A stretch of 64,000 nucleotides of DNA. It comes from Verrucomicrobia bacterium LP2A. GTDB lineage: Bacteria; Verrucomicrobiota; Verrucomicrobiia; Methylacidiphilales; Methylacidiphilaceae. Both the position numbers and the translations under genes were made by a program. Positions 33,722 through 41,996 of the stretch are shown one piece after another (position 1 is the stretch's first letter; the number at the start of each line of letters is the position of its first letter). The DNA lies in assembly GCA_000526255.1 (NCBI GenBank), contig JAFS01000002.1, positions 434,001-498,000 on the forward strand, given 5' to 3'. Under the pieces are notes generated by a model. That model was not told the origin of the DNA and did not search any database. It worked only from the letters and a program-made list of their open reading frames with translations.

Positions 33722-36700
33722 TCAAGATAGCGTCTGTTTCGCCGCCGAACCGAGCTCAAGTCCCGCCTCGGAAGAGTCGCCTCCCTCCGGCAGGGTCCGG
33801 CCGCGCCAGAGCAGGTAGAGGACGGGATAGAGGAGCAATTCGAGCACTCCCGACGTTACGATCCCGCCCACCATCGGTGTCGCGATTCGCTTCATCACGT
33901 CCGCCCCGGTTTCCTGGCTCCAAAGGATGGGAAGAAGCCCGAAGAGAATCGCGCAGATGGTCATCATCTTCGGCCGGATCCTGCCGAGAGCGCCCGCCTC
34001 GATCGCCGTGCGCAGGTCAGCGCGTGATCGCATCCTCCCTTCGCGACTCCGCTCTTCGTACGCATGATCCAAGTAGAGAAGCATGACGACCCCCGTCTCG
34101 GCATCGAGGCCGGCCAGGGCGATCAACCCGACGGCCACCGCGACGCTGAGGTTGTAGCCGAGCCAGTAGAGCAGCCAAAAAGCTCCTACCAGGGAAAAGG
34201 GGACCGCGAGCAGCACGAGCAGGGTTCGGCTGGCCGATCGCGTGTTCAAGTGGAGCAAGATCAAGATGATCATCAGGGTGAACGGAATCAGGAAAAAGAG
34301 ACGATGCTTCGCACGGAGGAAGTACTCATAAGAACCGGCCCATTCGACATAATAGCCGGGAGGGAAGGCAACGTTCCGGGCGATCTGCGCACCGGCTCGG
34401 CGAACGTACCCAACGAGATCTTTGGCCATGCTGTCGACAAAGACAAAGCCGACGAGTTGGGCATTTTCGCTTCGAACCTCCGGCGGACCAAAGGTGAAAC
34501 GGATGTCCGCCAGCTCTCCCAGAGGAACCTGAACGCCTGAGACCGGTGGCCCCAGCAAGCTTCGGGACGAGGATTCGTTCGAAACCGACGGAGGTGCCTC
34601 GCCCAGGAGAATGCGAGAGAGCGCGAGCGGGTCCTGCCGAAAGTCCCGATTGTAGCGGACGCCCACGGGGTATCGCTCCCGTCCCTCTACCGTGACGGTT
34701 ACGGTATTTCCGCCGATCGCTCCTTCAATCGCCTGATTCACGTCCTCGACCGTGAACCCGTAGCGCGCGAGCGCCTCGCGGCGCACCTCAATATCCAGGT
34801 AACGCCCCCCTTCCACCCGCTCCGCGAAGACGCTTCGCGTTTCGGGAAAGCCGGAAAGAGCACGTTCGATCTTCTCCCCCAAATCGCGGATCACAGCGAG
34901 GTCGGAACCGAAGATCTTGATTCCCAGATTGGACCGAAAGCCGGTCTGCAGCATCTCCGTGCGAGTCTGGATCGGCATCCAAAAGATGTTGGCGACTCCG
35001 GGAAACTGGAGCTGCCGATTGAGCTCCGCAACAAGTTTGTTCCAGCTCATCCCCTTCCTCCACTCGGCTTCCGGTCGGAAGGTCACCACCGTTTCGGTCA
35101 TGGAGAGCGGAGCCGCATCGGTCGCCGAGTCCGCCTGCCCTACCTTCCCAAAGACGGTGGCGACCTCCGGCACCTGGGCGATGATCCGGTCTTGTGTCTG
35201 AAGGATGCGAGCCGCTTCCGCAATGGCCACGCCCGGTACTGCGGTCGGCATGTAGAGCAGGGTTCCCTCGTTGAGCGGAGGCATGAACTCCGCTCCCAAG
35301 CGACGAATCGGGTAGAGAGTCGAGGCGAGCAGCGCAAGCGCGAGGAGAAGCACGGGAATGTTGTGGCGGAGAACCAGGCGGAGGATGGGGCCGTAGAGGG
35401 CGAGGAGAAGCCGGTTGAGAGGGTTTCGTCTTTCTGGAACGATCCGCCCCCGGATAAACCAGAGCATCAGCACAGGGACCAAGGTCACCGAGAGCACGGC
35501 GGCAAAAAACATCGCGAAGGTCTTGGTAAAGGCGAGCGGACGAAAGAGACGGCCCTCCTGAGCCTCGAGGGCGAAGACCGGCACGAAGGAGACCGTGATC
35601 ACGAGAAGCGAAAAGAAGAGGGGTCGCCCCACCTGCTTGGCTGCGGTGAGCACTACCCGCAACCGTTCTGCCCCACGCGGATCCTCCCCCGTCCTCTCTC
35701 TGGCTTCTTCCAACCGCTTGTGAGCGTTTTCCACCATGATGACGGCACCATCGACCATGGCCCCGATCGCGATGGCAATGCCTCCCAGCGACATGATGTT
35801 CGCAGTCAGCCGCAGGCCGCTGAACGGGATGAAGGAGAGCACGATCGCCGCCGGGAGAAGGAGGATCGCCACAAGAGCGCTGCGAACATGCCAGAGGAAG
35901 AGAATGCAGACCAGGCTGACGACGAGGCACTCCTCGATCAGCTTCCTCCAGAGCGTGTGAATCGATCGATGGATGAGCTCGGAGCGATCGTAGGTGGGTA
36001 CCACCCGGACTCCCGGAGGGAAGGAGCTTTCGAGGGTTTTCAGCTTTTGCTTGATGCCGTCGATCACCCGCAGTGCATTTTCGCCATGGCGCATGACGAC
36101 AATGCCGCCGACCGTCTCTCCTTTCCCACCGAACTCGGCGAGCCCTTGCCGCAGATCTCCCCCAAGCGTGAGACTCCCCAACTGCCGGACCAGAACGGGA
36201 AAGCCTCGCGGGTCGGTTCGCACGACCGCGTTCCCCACATCCGCAAGGGACTGAAAGTAGCCCCGCCCGCGAATGTAATACTCCATGGTGGAGATCTCGA
36301 AGCTCTTTCCGCCGACGTCCCGGTTGCCCTTGCGAACCGCGTCGACGACCTCGGAGAAGCGGACCCCGTAGGCCACGAGCTTGTCGGGGTCGAGGTTCAC
36401 CTGGTATTGGCGGACATAGCCGCCGACGCTCGCCACCTCCGAAACGCCGTGAACGGACGCCAGGGCGTAACGGAGGGTCCAGTCCTGAAAAGAGCGGATC
36501 TCGGCCAAGTCGTGTCTTCCGGACTCGTCGACGAGCGCGTATTCGAAGACCCAGCCGACACCGGTCGCATCCGGTCCCAGGGTGGGGCTGACTCCTTCCG
36601 GCAGTCGGCTGCGGGCGCCGTTCAGATACTCGAGCACGCGCGACCGAGCCCAATAGAGATCGGTTCCATCTTCGAAGATCACGTAGACAAACGACTTCCC

Positions 36701-36964
36701 GAAAATCGACTCACCACGGACAAACTTCACCTTCGGCGCCGAGAGGAAGAGCGTCGAGATCGGATAGGTGATCTGATCCTCCACGAGCGTAGGGCTCCGG
36801 CCGGGCCATTCGGTGTAGACGATCACCTGGACGTCGGAGAGATCCGGAATGGCATCCACAGGAGAGTTCCGCAGAGCCAAGATTCCCCAGGTAAGGCCGA
36901 AGGCGGCCAGTATGCTCACCAGGAATGGATTGCGCCCGCTCCACTCGATGAGGCGATCCAACAC
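33722..36964 (-). CDS. cusA: Cu(I)/Ag(I) efflux RND pump
   Basis: 1080 residues. Heavy-metal (HME) RND pump typical features: AIPDLSDVQVIVYTEW after TM1, IMSLGGIAIAIGAMVDGAV in TM4 and LIALAGLDAETGVVM in the second half. From my memory of E. coli CusA, the copper-binding triad M573/M623/M672 is preserved here as M572 (LLYMP), M622 (APLSMTE) and M671 (RTEML), with identical spacing, so Cu(I) or Ag(I) is the likely cargo. The HME proton-relay region is present. It follows cusB by 2 bases; no outer-membrane cusC gene is present. Confidence 0.94.
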   Translation of the reverse strand: MLDRLIEWSGRNPFLVSILAAFGLTWGILALRNSPVDAIPDLSDVQVIVYTEWPGRSPTLVEDQITYPISTLFLSAPKVKFVRGESIFGKSFVYVIFEDGTDLYWARSRVLEYLNGARSRLPEGVSPTLGPDATGVGWVFEYALVDESGRHDLAEIRSFQDWTLRYALASVHGVSEVASVGGYVRQYQVNLDPDKLVAYGVRFSEVVDAVRKGNRDVGGKSFEISTMEYYIRGRGYFQSLADVGNAVVRTDPRGFPVLVRQLGSLTLGGDLRQGLAEFGGKGETVGGIVVMRHGENALRVIDGIKQKLKTLESSFPPGVRVVPTYDRSELIHRSIHTLWRKLIEECLVVSLVCILFLWHVRSALVAILLLPAAIVLSFIPFSGLRLTANIMSLGGIAIAIGAMVDGAVIMVENAHKRLEEARERTGEDPRGAERLRVVLTAAKQVGRPLFFSLLVITVSFVPVFALEAQEGRLFRPLAFTKTFAMFFAAVLSVTLVPVLMLWFIRGRIVPERRNPLNRLLLALYGPILRLVLRHNIPVLLLALALLASTLYPIRRLGAEFMPPLNEGTLLYMPTAVPGVAIAEAARILQTQDRIIAQVPEVATVFGKVGQADSATDAAPLSMTETVVTFRPEAEWRKGMSWNKLVAELNRQLQFPGVANIFWMPIQTRTEMLQTGFRSNLGIKIFGSDLAVIRDLGEKIERALSGFPETRSVFAERVEGGRYLDIEVRREALARYGFTVEDVNQAIEGAIGGNTVTVTVEGRERYPVGVRYNRDFRQDPLALSRILLGEAPPSVSNESSSRSLLGPPVSGVQVPLGELADIRFTFGPPEVRSENAQLVGFVFVDSMAKDLVGYVRRAGAQIARNVAFPPGYYVEWAGSYEYFLRAKHRLFFLIPFTLMIILILLHLNTRSASRTLLVLLAVPFSLVGAFWLLYWLGYNLSVAVAVGLIALAGLDAETGVVMLLYLDHAYEERSREGRMRSRADLRTAIEAGALGRIRPKMMTICAILFGLLPILWSQETGADVMKRIATPMVGGIVTSGVLELLLYPVLYLLWRGRTLPEGGDSSEAGLELGSAAKQTLS

Positions 36965-36966
36965 GG

Positions 36967-38406
36967 TTACATCCCGGGCATTCCCGGCATCCCATGGTGA
37001 TGGTTATGGCCCGCCGGCGGAGGCGAGGACGGAACCGCCTTCCCGGGCACCACCCCTCCCTCGGACGGCTGTTCCCCAGACCAGATCTGCAAGGCCCCCT
37101 GGACGCGGGACTCGGCATCAATGAGGAAGTTGGCACCCGTCACGACCCGTTCCCCTTCTTCGAGGCCGGCCAGCACTGGGTAATCGTCGTCGAGCTTCTC
37201 CCCCAGGCGAACGAAGCGGGGTTCGAGATGCCCTCCCCCATGATCGACGAAGACGACGAAGCGCCGTCCCGTCGGAATCACGGCATCACTCCGCACGGCG
37301 AGCTGCACCCCGTAGTCGAGCCGAGCCGCAACATCGGCATACATTCCCGGGCGGAGCTTATGGCCTGGGTTGGAGAGAATGACCCGCGCCTGCAACCGGC
37401 GCACCGTCTCGGTGAAATGGGGTTGGACAAAATCGATTCGGCTCGGAAATCGTTCTCCGGGCAGTGCGGGCAGGGTCACCTCGCACGGCTGGCCTTCGGA
37501 AATAAAAGGTGCTTGGTCTTCCGGAAATTGCGCGAGGACCCAGACGCGCGAGAGATTGATGAGCCGAAAGAGGGTTTGTCCCGCCGAGAAGCGCATCCCC
37601 TCGACGACATTCTTTTCGTGCACATGGCCGGAGATCGGAGAGAGAAGATCAAAGGTCCCGCGAAGCCCTTTTCCGGTGCGAACATCATTGGTCGACATGC
37701 TCCACGCATAGCTTTCGAGCTCCCGGATCTGTGCGTCGGTCAGATCCCAGACGCGGATTCGGTTCCGGATATGCTCGAACTGCTGGTCGAGGAGAATCGG
37801 GTTGGCCTTTTGGACGAGCAGGCTTCTCCGCCAGGCGCGGTAGGCGCGGATATAGTCCATTTGGGCTTGCACCCAGTTCTCGGAGAGGATCGTCGCCAGC
37901 TTTTCTCCCTTGCGGACTTCTTTCCACAGATAGTCGGCATAGAGCTTGACGACATACCCATCGCCGGCCTTGACGTTGATATCGACCTCCTTCGACTCGT
38001 CGACGGCCACAATGGCGGGGGCGCGCAATTCGCGCACCAAGTGACGCCGCTCGACTACGCCCGTCCGGATGCCGATCGCTTGCAGCCGCTCGGGAGGGAC
38101 AAAAAAGGGGCTGGTGGACGGGATCGAGGGAGCTGGGGGGATCTGTTCGGTCCGAGACGGCGCTCCGGGAGTCGTGGTCTCGGCGGGTTTCTCCGGGAGG
38201 GAGCCGCTCGCTCGAACCGGAACCAGGTCCATACCGCAGATCGGACACTTGCCGGGAGAGGGAGAGCGCACGCTCGGGTGCATGGTGCAGGTGTAATAGA
38301 GAATCCTTTGCTTATCCTTCGGATCTGCAGCGGTCGAACCGGCTTCGAGCCGGCCCCACGCGCCAAAAGCGAGAAGGAGAACCAATAAAGGTCGGAAGCG
38401 ATTCAT
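36967..38406 (-). CDS. cusB: Periplasmic adaptor of copper/silver efflux, with N-terminal metal-binding domain
   Basis: 479 residues. Order: signal peptide (RPLLVLLLAFGAWGRLEA), heavy-metal-binding domain (YYTCTMHPSVRSPSPGKCPICG, quoted in parts), Pro-rich linker, then an adaptor core with lipoyl-like (VKAGDGYVVKLYADYLWKEV), hairpin and beta-barrel parts, and MYADVAARLD. The C-terminus HNHHHGMPGMPGM is a His/Met-rich metal-binding tail not found in plain CusB. The domain order suggests CusF-like chaperoning is built into the adaptor. Start ATG 38406 gives the signal peptide. Confidence 0.93.
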   Translation of the reverse strand: MNRFRPLLVLLLAFGAWGRLEAGSTAADPKDKQRILYYTCTMHPSVRSPSPGKCPICGMDLVPVRASGSLPEKPAETTTPGAPSRTEQIPPAPSIPSTSPFFVPPERLQAIGIRTGVVERRHLVRELRAPAIVAVDESKEVDINVKAGDGYVVKLYADYLWKEVRKGEKLATILSENWVQAQMDYIRAYRAWRRSLLVQKANPILLDQQFEHIRNRIRVWDLTDAQIRELESYAWSMSTNDVRTGKGLRGTFDLLSPISGHVHEKNVVEGMRFSAGQTLFRLINLSRVWVLAQFPEDQAPFISEGQPCEVTLPALPGERFPSRIDFVQPHFTETVRRLQARVILSNPGHKLRPGMYADVAARLDYGVQLAVRSDAVIPTGRRFVVFVDHGGGHLEPRFVRLGEKLDDDYPVLAGLEEGERVVTGANFLIDAESRVQGALQIWSGEQPSEGGVVPGKAVPSSPPPAGHNHHHGMPGMPGM

Positions 38407-38433
38407 GGATGCGAAAAACCGGCTCTGGGAGAC

Positions 38434-38751
38434 AAAAACACCCCTTCGTGGGGAAACCCTCGCATCTGAGGCGCGGAATCCGGCGTTGCGCCTCTCATCT
38501 GCCCGCGTTGCCGGGCTCCCGCAACGCCACGGGAGGGTTCCAGAGGATCTCGGCCCCGAGGAAGGCTTCCCGCGCTCCCGTCGGCTCGCGGAGCCGACGG
38601 AGGAATGCGACGGATGACCTCGCTCCCATGGAGCGAGGGGAGGTCGAAGGGGCCTCCGCGACCGGCGGGAGAGGGATTTCTCCTTCTCCGAAGACGAGAG
38701 CTTCTCCCCTGGGCGAAAGCTCTCTCGGAATCGAGGGAGCCACGGCCCTCG
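38434..38751. repeat. Cluster of seven inverted repeats
   Basis: Hairpins at 38441-38453 (CCCC/GGGG, with a five-T run on the minus side), 38468-38494 (7-bp GAGGCGC), 38505-38527 (10-bp stem with one bulge), 38578-38600 (perfect 10-bp CCGTCGGCTC), 38618-38638 (perfect 9-bp CCTCGCTCC), 38696-38724 (8-bp GAGAGCTT) and 38732-38751 (6-bp). Two sit after the stop of the hypothetical gene, five inside its 3' half. The first could terminate transcription just before cusB. Confidence 0.6.
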
Positions 38752-39001
38752 GGATCTCCCGATCCACCCCTCGGGGAGCGTTCGCCCCGGCTCGCTCCGC
38801 TTCCGGCGTGGGGATTCGCACGGGGGAGGGTCGTCGCTCTCCGCCCCGCGGAAGGGGCTCCACCTTCCCGCGGCGGTAGGCGAGAGCCGTCTGGATCGCC
38901 AGCAGGAGGAGAATCGCAAGGAGAGGACCCCACTCCGTTGAAAATGGGATCCCCGCTTCCACGATGGGGGCGACTGCGGCAGCCGAGAGCGAGTCGAGCA
39001 T
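38495..39001 (-). CDS. Hypothetical single-span protein at end of floA operon
   Basis: 168 residues from the ATG at 39001. The N-terminus is convincing: a membrane span (TEWGPLLAILLLLAIQTALAY) then RRGKVEPLPRGG. The middle is Pro/Arg/Ala-rich and the end (LREPTGAREAFLGAEILWNP) resembles short conserved tails I have seen in uncharacterised proteins. The second half coincides with a run of inverted repeats, so its coding nature is less certain. It lies 26 bases after floA on the same strand. Function unknown. Confidence 0.6.
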   Translation of the reverse strand: MLDSLSAAAVAPIVEAGIPFSTEWGPLLAILLLLAIQTALAYRRGKVEPLPRGGERRPSPVRIPTPEAERAGANAPRGVDREIPRAVAPSIPRELSPRGEALVFGEGEIPLPPVAEAPSTSPRSMGARSSVAFLRRLREPTGAREAFLGAEILWNPPVALREPGNAGR

Positions 39002-39027
39002 CGTTCCCCCGATTTTCCATCTCCCGA

Positions 39028-40029
39028 CTATGGAGAAGGGATGCTCCCCTGACCGGTTCCCGCAGGTTCCCCTGCGATGCTCGAGCGCATCGCGGTATCG
39101 GCCTGGACGTTGCGCAGCCGGTAGTAGTCCATGACCCCGAGGTGTCCTTTGCGGAAAGCATCCGCCATCGCCAGAGGGATTTCCGCTTCCGCCTCGACGA
39201 GCTTGGCGCGCATCTCCTGCTCCAGGGCGACGGCCGCCGCGCGCCGCACCTCGGCTTTCGCTTGAGCAACCCGCTTGTCCGCTTCCGCCTGTTCGGCCTG
39301 AAGCTTCGCCCCGATGTTGTCCCCGATGGTGACTTCGGCAATGTCGATCGAGAGGATCTCGAAAGCCGTTCCGGAATCGAGTCCCTTCTGAAGAACTGTC
39401 TTCGAAATCCGGTCGGGATACTCCAAGACCTCCTTATAATTGAGCGCCGAGCCGATCGTCGTGACGATTCCTTCTCCGACCCGTGCGATGATCGTCTCCT
39501 CCGTCGCTCCCCCGACAAAACGTTCGAGATTGGTGCGAACGGTGACTCGGGCCCGCGCTTTCACGGAGATCCCATCCTTGGCCACTCCCGCAATCGTGTT
39601 TTGCCCGGACGCCGGATTCGGACAGTCGATTACCCTGGGATTGACGCTGGTCCGCACGGCTTCGAAGACGCTCTTCCCGGTGCCGATCGTAGCCAGATCG
39701 ATAGCGCACGCCCGGTTGAAATCGAGCGAGATTCCCGCTCGGTCCGCCGCGATCAAAGCCCGCACGACCTGCTCCACGTTGCCACGCGCCAGGTAGTGGG
39801 ATTCGAGCTGAGCTGTGCTCAGATCGATGCCGGACCGGACCGCAGTGACGCGATTGTTGACAATGAGGGAAGGAGGAATGCCGCGCAGCCGCATGGCCAC
39901 CAGGTTGAAGAGGCTCACCCAGGCCCCGGAGACAAAGGCGCGGACCCAGATGCCGACAAAATTGATCACGAGAACGGCGAAAGCGAGCGCAACCAGGGAG
40001 AGAAAACCGAGCAAGAATAGAGAGATCAT
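39028..40029 (-). CDS. floA: Flotillin-like membrane-microdomain protein
   Basis: 333 residues. A short N-terminal membrane region ([21 protein letters not shown]) precedes an SPFH-like domain ([24 protein letters not shown] and [22 protein letters not shown]) and a coiled-coil-forming stretch rich in Ala/Glu ([17 protein letters not shown]). This is the FloA/YqfA family, which organises membrane microdomains. It follows two NfeD genes, overlapping the short one by ATGA; the nfeD-floA pairing is widespread. Confidence 0.95.
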   Translation of the reverse strand: MISLFLLGFLSLVALAFAVLVINFVGIWVRAFVSGAWVSLFNLVAMRLRGIPPSLIVNNRVTAVRSGIDLSTAQLESHYLARGNVEQVVRALIAADRAGISLDFNRACAIDLATIGTGKSVFEAVRTSVNPRVIDCPNPASGQNTIAGVAKDGISVKARARVTVRTNLERFVGGATEETIIARVGEGIVTTIGSALNYKEVLEYPDRISKTVLQKGLDSGTAFEILSIDIAEVTIGDNIGAKLQAEQAEADKRVAQAKAEVRRAAAVALEQEMRAKLVEAEAEIPLAMADAFRKGHLGVMDYYRLRNVQADTAMRSSIAGEPAGTGQGSIPSP

Positions 40030-40487
40030 GGTGTGGCCTTTGCGATCCAGTGGCCGTCACGCGATCCCACCACGCGAATCTTGGTCCCTTCCTCCAGAAA
40101 TCCACTCTCCGCAACAACCTCTGTCCGCTCCTCCTCGAATAGGGCGACTCCGATGGGATGGCAAGGCGAAACCAGAAGCCCCTCGCGACCCACCAGATCT
40201 GAACGAGAGCGCCCGATTCCGGACGGATTGCGGAATTCGAGAGCCATCCGCCGGCCGAGGCGACTCCTGGGCAGGAAGCGGAGCCAGGCCCACAGGAACC
40301 CGCTCGAGAAGAGGAGGCTCGCCGCGAGCACCGTCAGGCCCCCTCCCCATCCCGAACGGGCAAAGGCGAGGACGACTCCCGCGAGAAACGCGAGGAGCGC
40401 CAGCGATCCCAGAATCGTGCTGGGAAAGAAAAGTTCACCTCCGAACAAGATCAAGCCCGCCAGAAGGCAAAAGAGAATCGCGATCAT
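40026..40487 (-). CDS. Short NfeD protein (OB-fold domain)
   Basis: 153 residues from the ATG at 40487. Two or three membrane helices ([33 protein letters not shown]) then a C-terminal OB-fold NfeD domain ([20 protein letters not shown] and [17 protein letters not shown]). It lies between the longer NfeD protein and FloA, each overlapped by four bases, and is probably a membrane partner of FloA. Confidence 0.9.
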   Translation of the reverse strand: MIAILFCLLAGLILFGGELFFPSTILGSLALLAFLAGVVLAFARSGWGGGLTVLAASLLFSSGFLWAWLRFLPRSRLGRRMALEFRNPSGIGRSRSDLVGREGLLVSPCHPIGVALFEEERTEVVAESGFLEEGTKIRVVGSRDGHWIAKATP

Positions 40488-41878
40488 CCTTCCTCGTCCA
40501 GCCCCTCGACGACGACCCGGACTCCCTCCACCGCAACGATCCGCAGCCGGCTGCCTGCGGGAACGAACGCTCCGGAGGTCACGACATCGACGACCTTTTC
40601 CCCAAAGCGGCCGGCGCCCGAGGGTCGCAGGACCGTGATCGCAATCCCTTCCTCTCCGGGATGAACGGGGGAAACGATCTTTTCCGCAGAGATCCCATCC
40701 GAACCCATGCCGAGGCGCCGCGCCGGGAGAAATCGCGCGGCGATCGCCCCCATGGCAACGGCTCCCATGACGGCCAGCACAAGCAGAAGGAGAGGTCGGG
40801 CGAGTCCTTCGGCTCCGATCCAAAGCGCCTCCTTGGGATAGCGATCGACCATCGCGTAGAGCAAGCCCAGAAAGGCGAGAATCGACCCGACCATCGTCGG
40901 CAGAAGAAGGCCCGGAAGGAAGAGGAGCTCAAGAGCGATCAGCCCTGCGCCGACGAGAAAGAGAAAAAGCGGCTCCCATCCGCTCAAGCCGGCCAGGTAG
41001 TGGCCAAAGAAGTAGAGAAGGAAGCAGAGCAGGGCCGCAGCTCCGAACAGTCCGAAAGAGGCACCGGTCTTGAGTTCCAAGTAGCCCAAGAGCAGGCCAA
41101 GCCCCAGCAATAGTGGGCCTACGGCGATCAGTCCGCGGGCAATGCGCTCGAAGCCCGTGGGGCGCAGCTCCCGGAGCTGCCCTCCGCCGATCGCGCCCAC
41201 CAAGCTCTGCAGATCCGCGACCGTTCCCTCCGAGAGCAGAGGTCGGGGGGGATTGCCGAAGCGGCGCCCCGCCTCGACGTCGGTCAGCGTCAGGACCTTT
41301 CCTTTCGGCAGAAGGGTGGCCCCGTCGATCACAAGGCCGCTTTCCCGATCGACCATGGCTTCGAAGACCGCCGGGTTATGGCCGTGACGCTGGGCCGCAG
41401 CTCGCACCAGAGCCTGGTAGGCCGAAAGAATCTTCTTCTCATAGCTTTCGGGAAGCTGCTGAACCGACCCGCCTCCAGGCGACACCAAGACCGGAGTAGC
41501 GGCGCCGATGACCGAGCCGGGAGCCATGTAGATATGGCGGGTTGCGGCCGCGAGGAATGCACCTGCCGAAAGCGCCTTCGGGTTGACGTAAGCGTAGGTC
41601 GCATCCTGATTCGGGAAATGCTCGACGATCCGAATCATCTCCTCCATGGCATCCGCTCGCCCGCCGGGAGTATCGAGGTCGAGCACGAGTGCGGAGGCTC
41701 GCCGGGCAATCGCTTCTTTCACCCCGCGACGCACAAGGTAGACCAGCGCCGGCTCGATTTCGCCATGCACCGGGATCACGTAGACGAGGTTGTCCGCGAA
41801 CGCCGAAGTCGCTTGGAGGAAGCAGGCAACGATCCAAGAGAGCTTCCAGGAGAGCCTTGACCGAACAGCACTCCTCAT
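40484..41878 (-). CDS. Long NfeD, ClpP-class membrane serine protease (NfeD1b type)
   Basis: 464 residues from the ATG at 41878, giving a signal peptide (RLSWKLSWIVACFLQATSAFA). The periplasmic protease domain includes LDLDTPGGRADAMEEM, the catalytic serine in KALSAGAFLAAATRHIYM and a Lys downstream (SYEKKILSAYQ), as in Ser/Lys ClpP-like membrane proteases. Five or so membrane helices follow, then the C-terminal NfeD OB domain. Substrate unknown; stomatin/flotillin-linked proteases are thought to act in membrane quality control. Confidence 0.93.
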   Translation of the reverse strand: MRSAVRSRLSWKLSWIVACFLQATSAFADNLVYVIPVHGEIEPALVYLVRRGVKEAIARRASALVLDLDTPGGRADAMEEMIRIVEHFPNQDATYAYVNPKALSAGAFLAAATRHIYMAPGSVIGAATPVLVSPGGGSVQQLPESYEKKILSAYQALVRAAAQRHGHNPAVFEAMVDRESGLVIDGATLLPKGKVLTLTDVEAGRRFGNPPRPLLSEGTVADLQSLVGAIGGGQLRELRPTGFERIARGLIAVGPLLLGLGLLLGYLELKTGASFGLFGAAALLCFLLYFFGHYLAGLSGWEPLFLFLVGAGLIALELLFLPGLLLPTMVGSILAFLGLLYAMVDRYPKEALWIGAEGLARPLLLLVLAVMGAVAMGAIAARFLPARRLGMGSDGISAEKIVSPVHPGEEGIAITVLRPSGAGRFGEKVVDVVTSGAFVPAGSRLRIVAVEGVRVVVEGLDEEG

Positions 41879-41996
41879 AAGCTCTCGTTTACCTTCCGCC
41901 AACGATCTCCTTCCGTCAATCCCGGCCCCAAAGAGGATTGACACACTTCAGCCTCCTAGGCGACGCTTCTCGTCAAAATCAGGATCCGATCGGGCA
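41879..41996. promoter_or_regulatory. Divergent region, nfeD operon and porin
   Basis: A 118-base divergent gap. It contains AT-poor sequence and no clear consensus boxes. A GGATTGACACACT stretch (TTGACA at 41938-41943) is a perfect -35 hexamer for the porin gene, but no good -10 follows at the right distance. Confidence 0.4.

Noticed and set aside
35192-37000. 602-codon open frame antisense to cusA
   Set aside because: The minus-strand frame encodes a complete CusA with motifs. The plus-strand frame has charged, repetitive composition typical of antisense shadows in GC-rich genes and crosses the cusA-cusB junction.
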